Shown: piece by piece, positions 13,091 through 13,550 of the stretch
Numbering within the stretch: position 1 is the first letter of the stretch
Layout of the letters: the number at the start of each line of letters is the position of its first letter
Assembly (NCBI RefSeq): GCF_938029485.1
Contig: NZ_CALHGC010000221.1
Span: 1 to 13,550, forward strand
Length of the DNA: 13,550 bases
Source of the DNA: an uncultured Treponema sp.
GTDB lineage: Bacteria > Spirochaetota > Spirochaetia > Treponematales > Treponemataceae
Direction of reading: 5' to 3'
Notes under the pieces: model-generated
The model's input: only the letters and a program-made list of their open reading frames with translations
What the model was told of the DNA's origin: nothing
Databases searched by the model: none
Translations under genes and position numbers: made by a program

Positions 13091-13302
13091 GCTCTTAGTC
13101 AATTTCCTATCTAACCGACTCCCATAATATAATTCATGCGGGGGGCTTTAGGATTATCATCAGCGCACCCTTTATTACAGCGCCATGTATGGGGCTTTAT
13201 CCCCATCCGTACGAGTAATACCTAAAATATCCGAAAAGTCTTCATGTTGTAAAGGGATAGAACAGCGTCTATCAAAAGTAAAAACCGTGTTGGTTTCTGT
13301 TT
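13091..13302. other. Intergenic stretch right of the phosphoesterase gene
   Basis: There is no intact gene. A small dyad ATGGGG-CTTTAT-CCCCAT lies near 13187-13202 without a U-tract, so no clear terminator for the phosphoesterase operon is visible. Most of the right part is covered by the possible gene remnant described separately. Confidence 0.5.
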
Positions 13303-13320
13303 TTATTGTAGTTGTAATAC
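13175..13320 (-). pseudogene. Possible HipA-like toxin remnant
   Basis: On the minus strand an open stretch without its own start runs from inside the 3' end of the XRE gene to two stop codons in a row (13172-13177). It encodes VFTFDRRCSIPLQHEDFSDILG and then a short tail ending KAPYMAL. FDR followed by a short segment and a helix of the F-x-x-x-LG kind recalls the middle of HipA-family kinases (RFDR...RL..EDF...LG). Upstream parts of HipA are absent, so it would be a decayed fragment. The resemblance is short and judged by eye; chance is a real alternative. Confidence 0.22.
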
Positions 13321-13550
13321 TAATTTTTTCCCCAGAACATTCGCAGCTTTTGTAAGCGTTGCAAGTGTCACGGAATCATTGTATGGATTTAGAAGCCTAT
13401 CCAATGCAGCGCGAGACGTAGACATTTTCTTAGCCATTTCAGTTTTATTGATATTTTGTTTCTGCATTTCTTCTAGTAAATTATATGAAATCAACCGCTT
13501 AATTGCCTCGTTCTGTACATCTGTGGCAATACCCTCTTCTTCGAGAAAAT
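13303..13550 (-). CDS. XRE-family helix-turn-helix regulator, antitoxin-like (5' end outside window)
   Basis: Partial: the frame stays open to the window edge and only the C-terminal 82 or so codons are seen. Visible order: FLEEEGI, a helix with EAIKRLISYNLLEEMQKQ, then the HTH domain (INKTEMAKKMSTSRAALDRLLN), then SVTLATLTKAANVLGKKLVLQLQ to the stop. This whole layout matches a well-known small regulator group of about 90-100 residues, usually encoded right after a RelE/HigB-type toxin and acting as its antitoxin and repressor. A TTG at 13494 could serve as a start, but the upstream codons match the family, so it is rejected. Its toxin partner would be expected beyond the right edge. Confidence 0.8.
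   Translation of the reverse strand, partial: FLEEEGIATDVQNEAIKRLISYNLLEEMQKQNINKTEMAKKMSTSRAALDRLLNPYNDSVTLATLTKAANVLGKKLVLQLQ

Overview
The window looks like chromosomal DNA from a spirochaete, most likely an oral/host-associated Treponema. This is inferred from the gene content (gyrase genes, NAD-type glutamate dehydrogenase and a peptide importer, fitting an amino-acid fermenter), several lipoproteins with loose lipoboxes, and short dispersed palindromes of a kind I associate with treponemes. No database search was possible, so the genus is an inference. No tRNA, rRNA, CRISPR array or recognisable transposase was seen.

Left part (1-2441). On the minus strand lie a peptide ABC-transporter ATPase (OppD/DppD type, with an abnormally short C-terminus at the window edge) and a Cof-type HAD phosphatase with its own terminator. 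The gap between them (943-1284) is rich in inverted repeats, including a 16-bp stem enclosing two mutually exclusive hairpins.

Centre (2442-7883). gyrB and gyrA are on the plus strand, separated by about 1 kb. That gap holds a 58-residue single-pass membrane protein, a 204-residue AT-rich protein with features of an ADP-ribosyltransferase-like fold (function unproven), and a G-rich leader with several hairpins just before gyrA. Both gyrase subunits carry unusual residues at positions matching E. coli quinolone-resistance sites. A bidirectional terminator separates gyrA from the convergent glutamate dehydrogenase gene, which has a near-consensus promoter.

Right part (9446-13550). On the minus strand are two adjacent zinc-ribbon genes (one of the FmdB family) and an unknown lipoprotein whose start is fixed by a promoter and a strong ribosome-binding site. 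Divergently on the plus strand are a putative exported, barrel-like protein and a calcineurin-type metallophosphoesterase lipoprotein, overlapping by one base (TAATG). The right edge holds the C-terminal part of an antitoxin-type XRE regulator on the minus strand, followed downstream by a short open stretch that weakly resembles a HipA fragment.

The best candidate for something undescribed is the gyrB-gyrA insertion: the membrane peptide, the ART-like protein and the structured gyrA leader.
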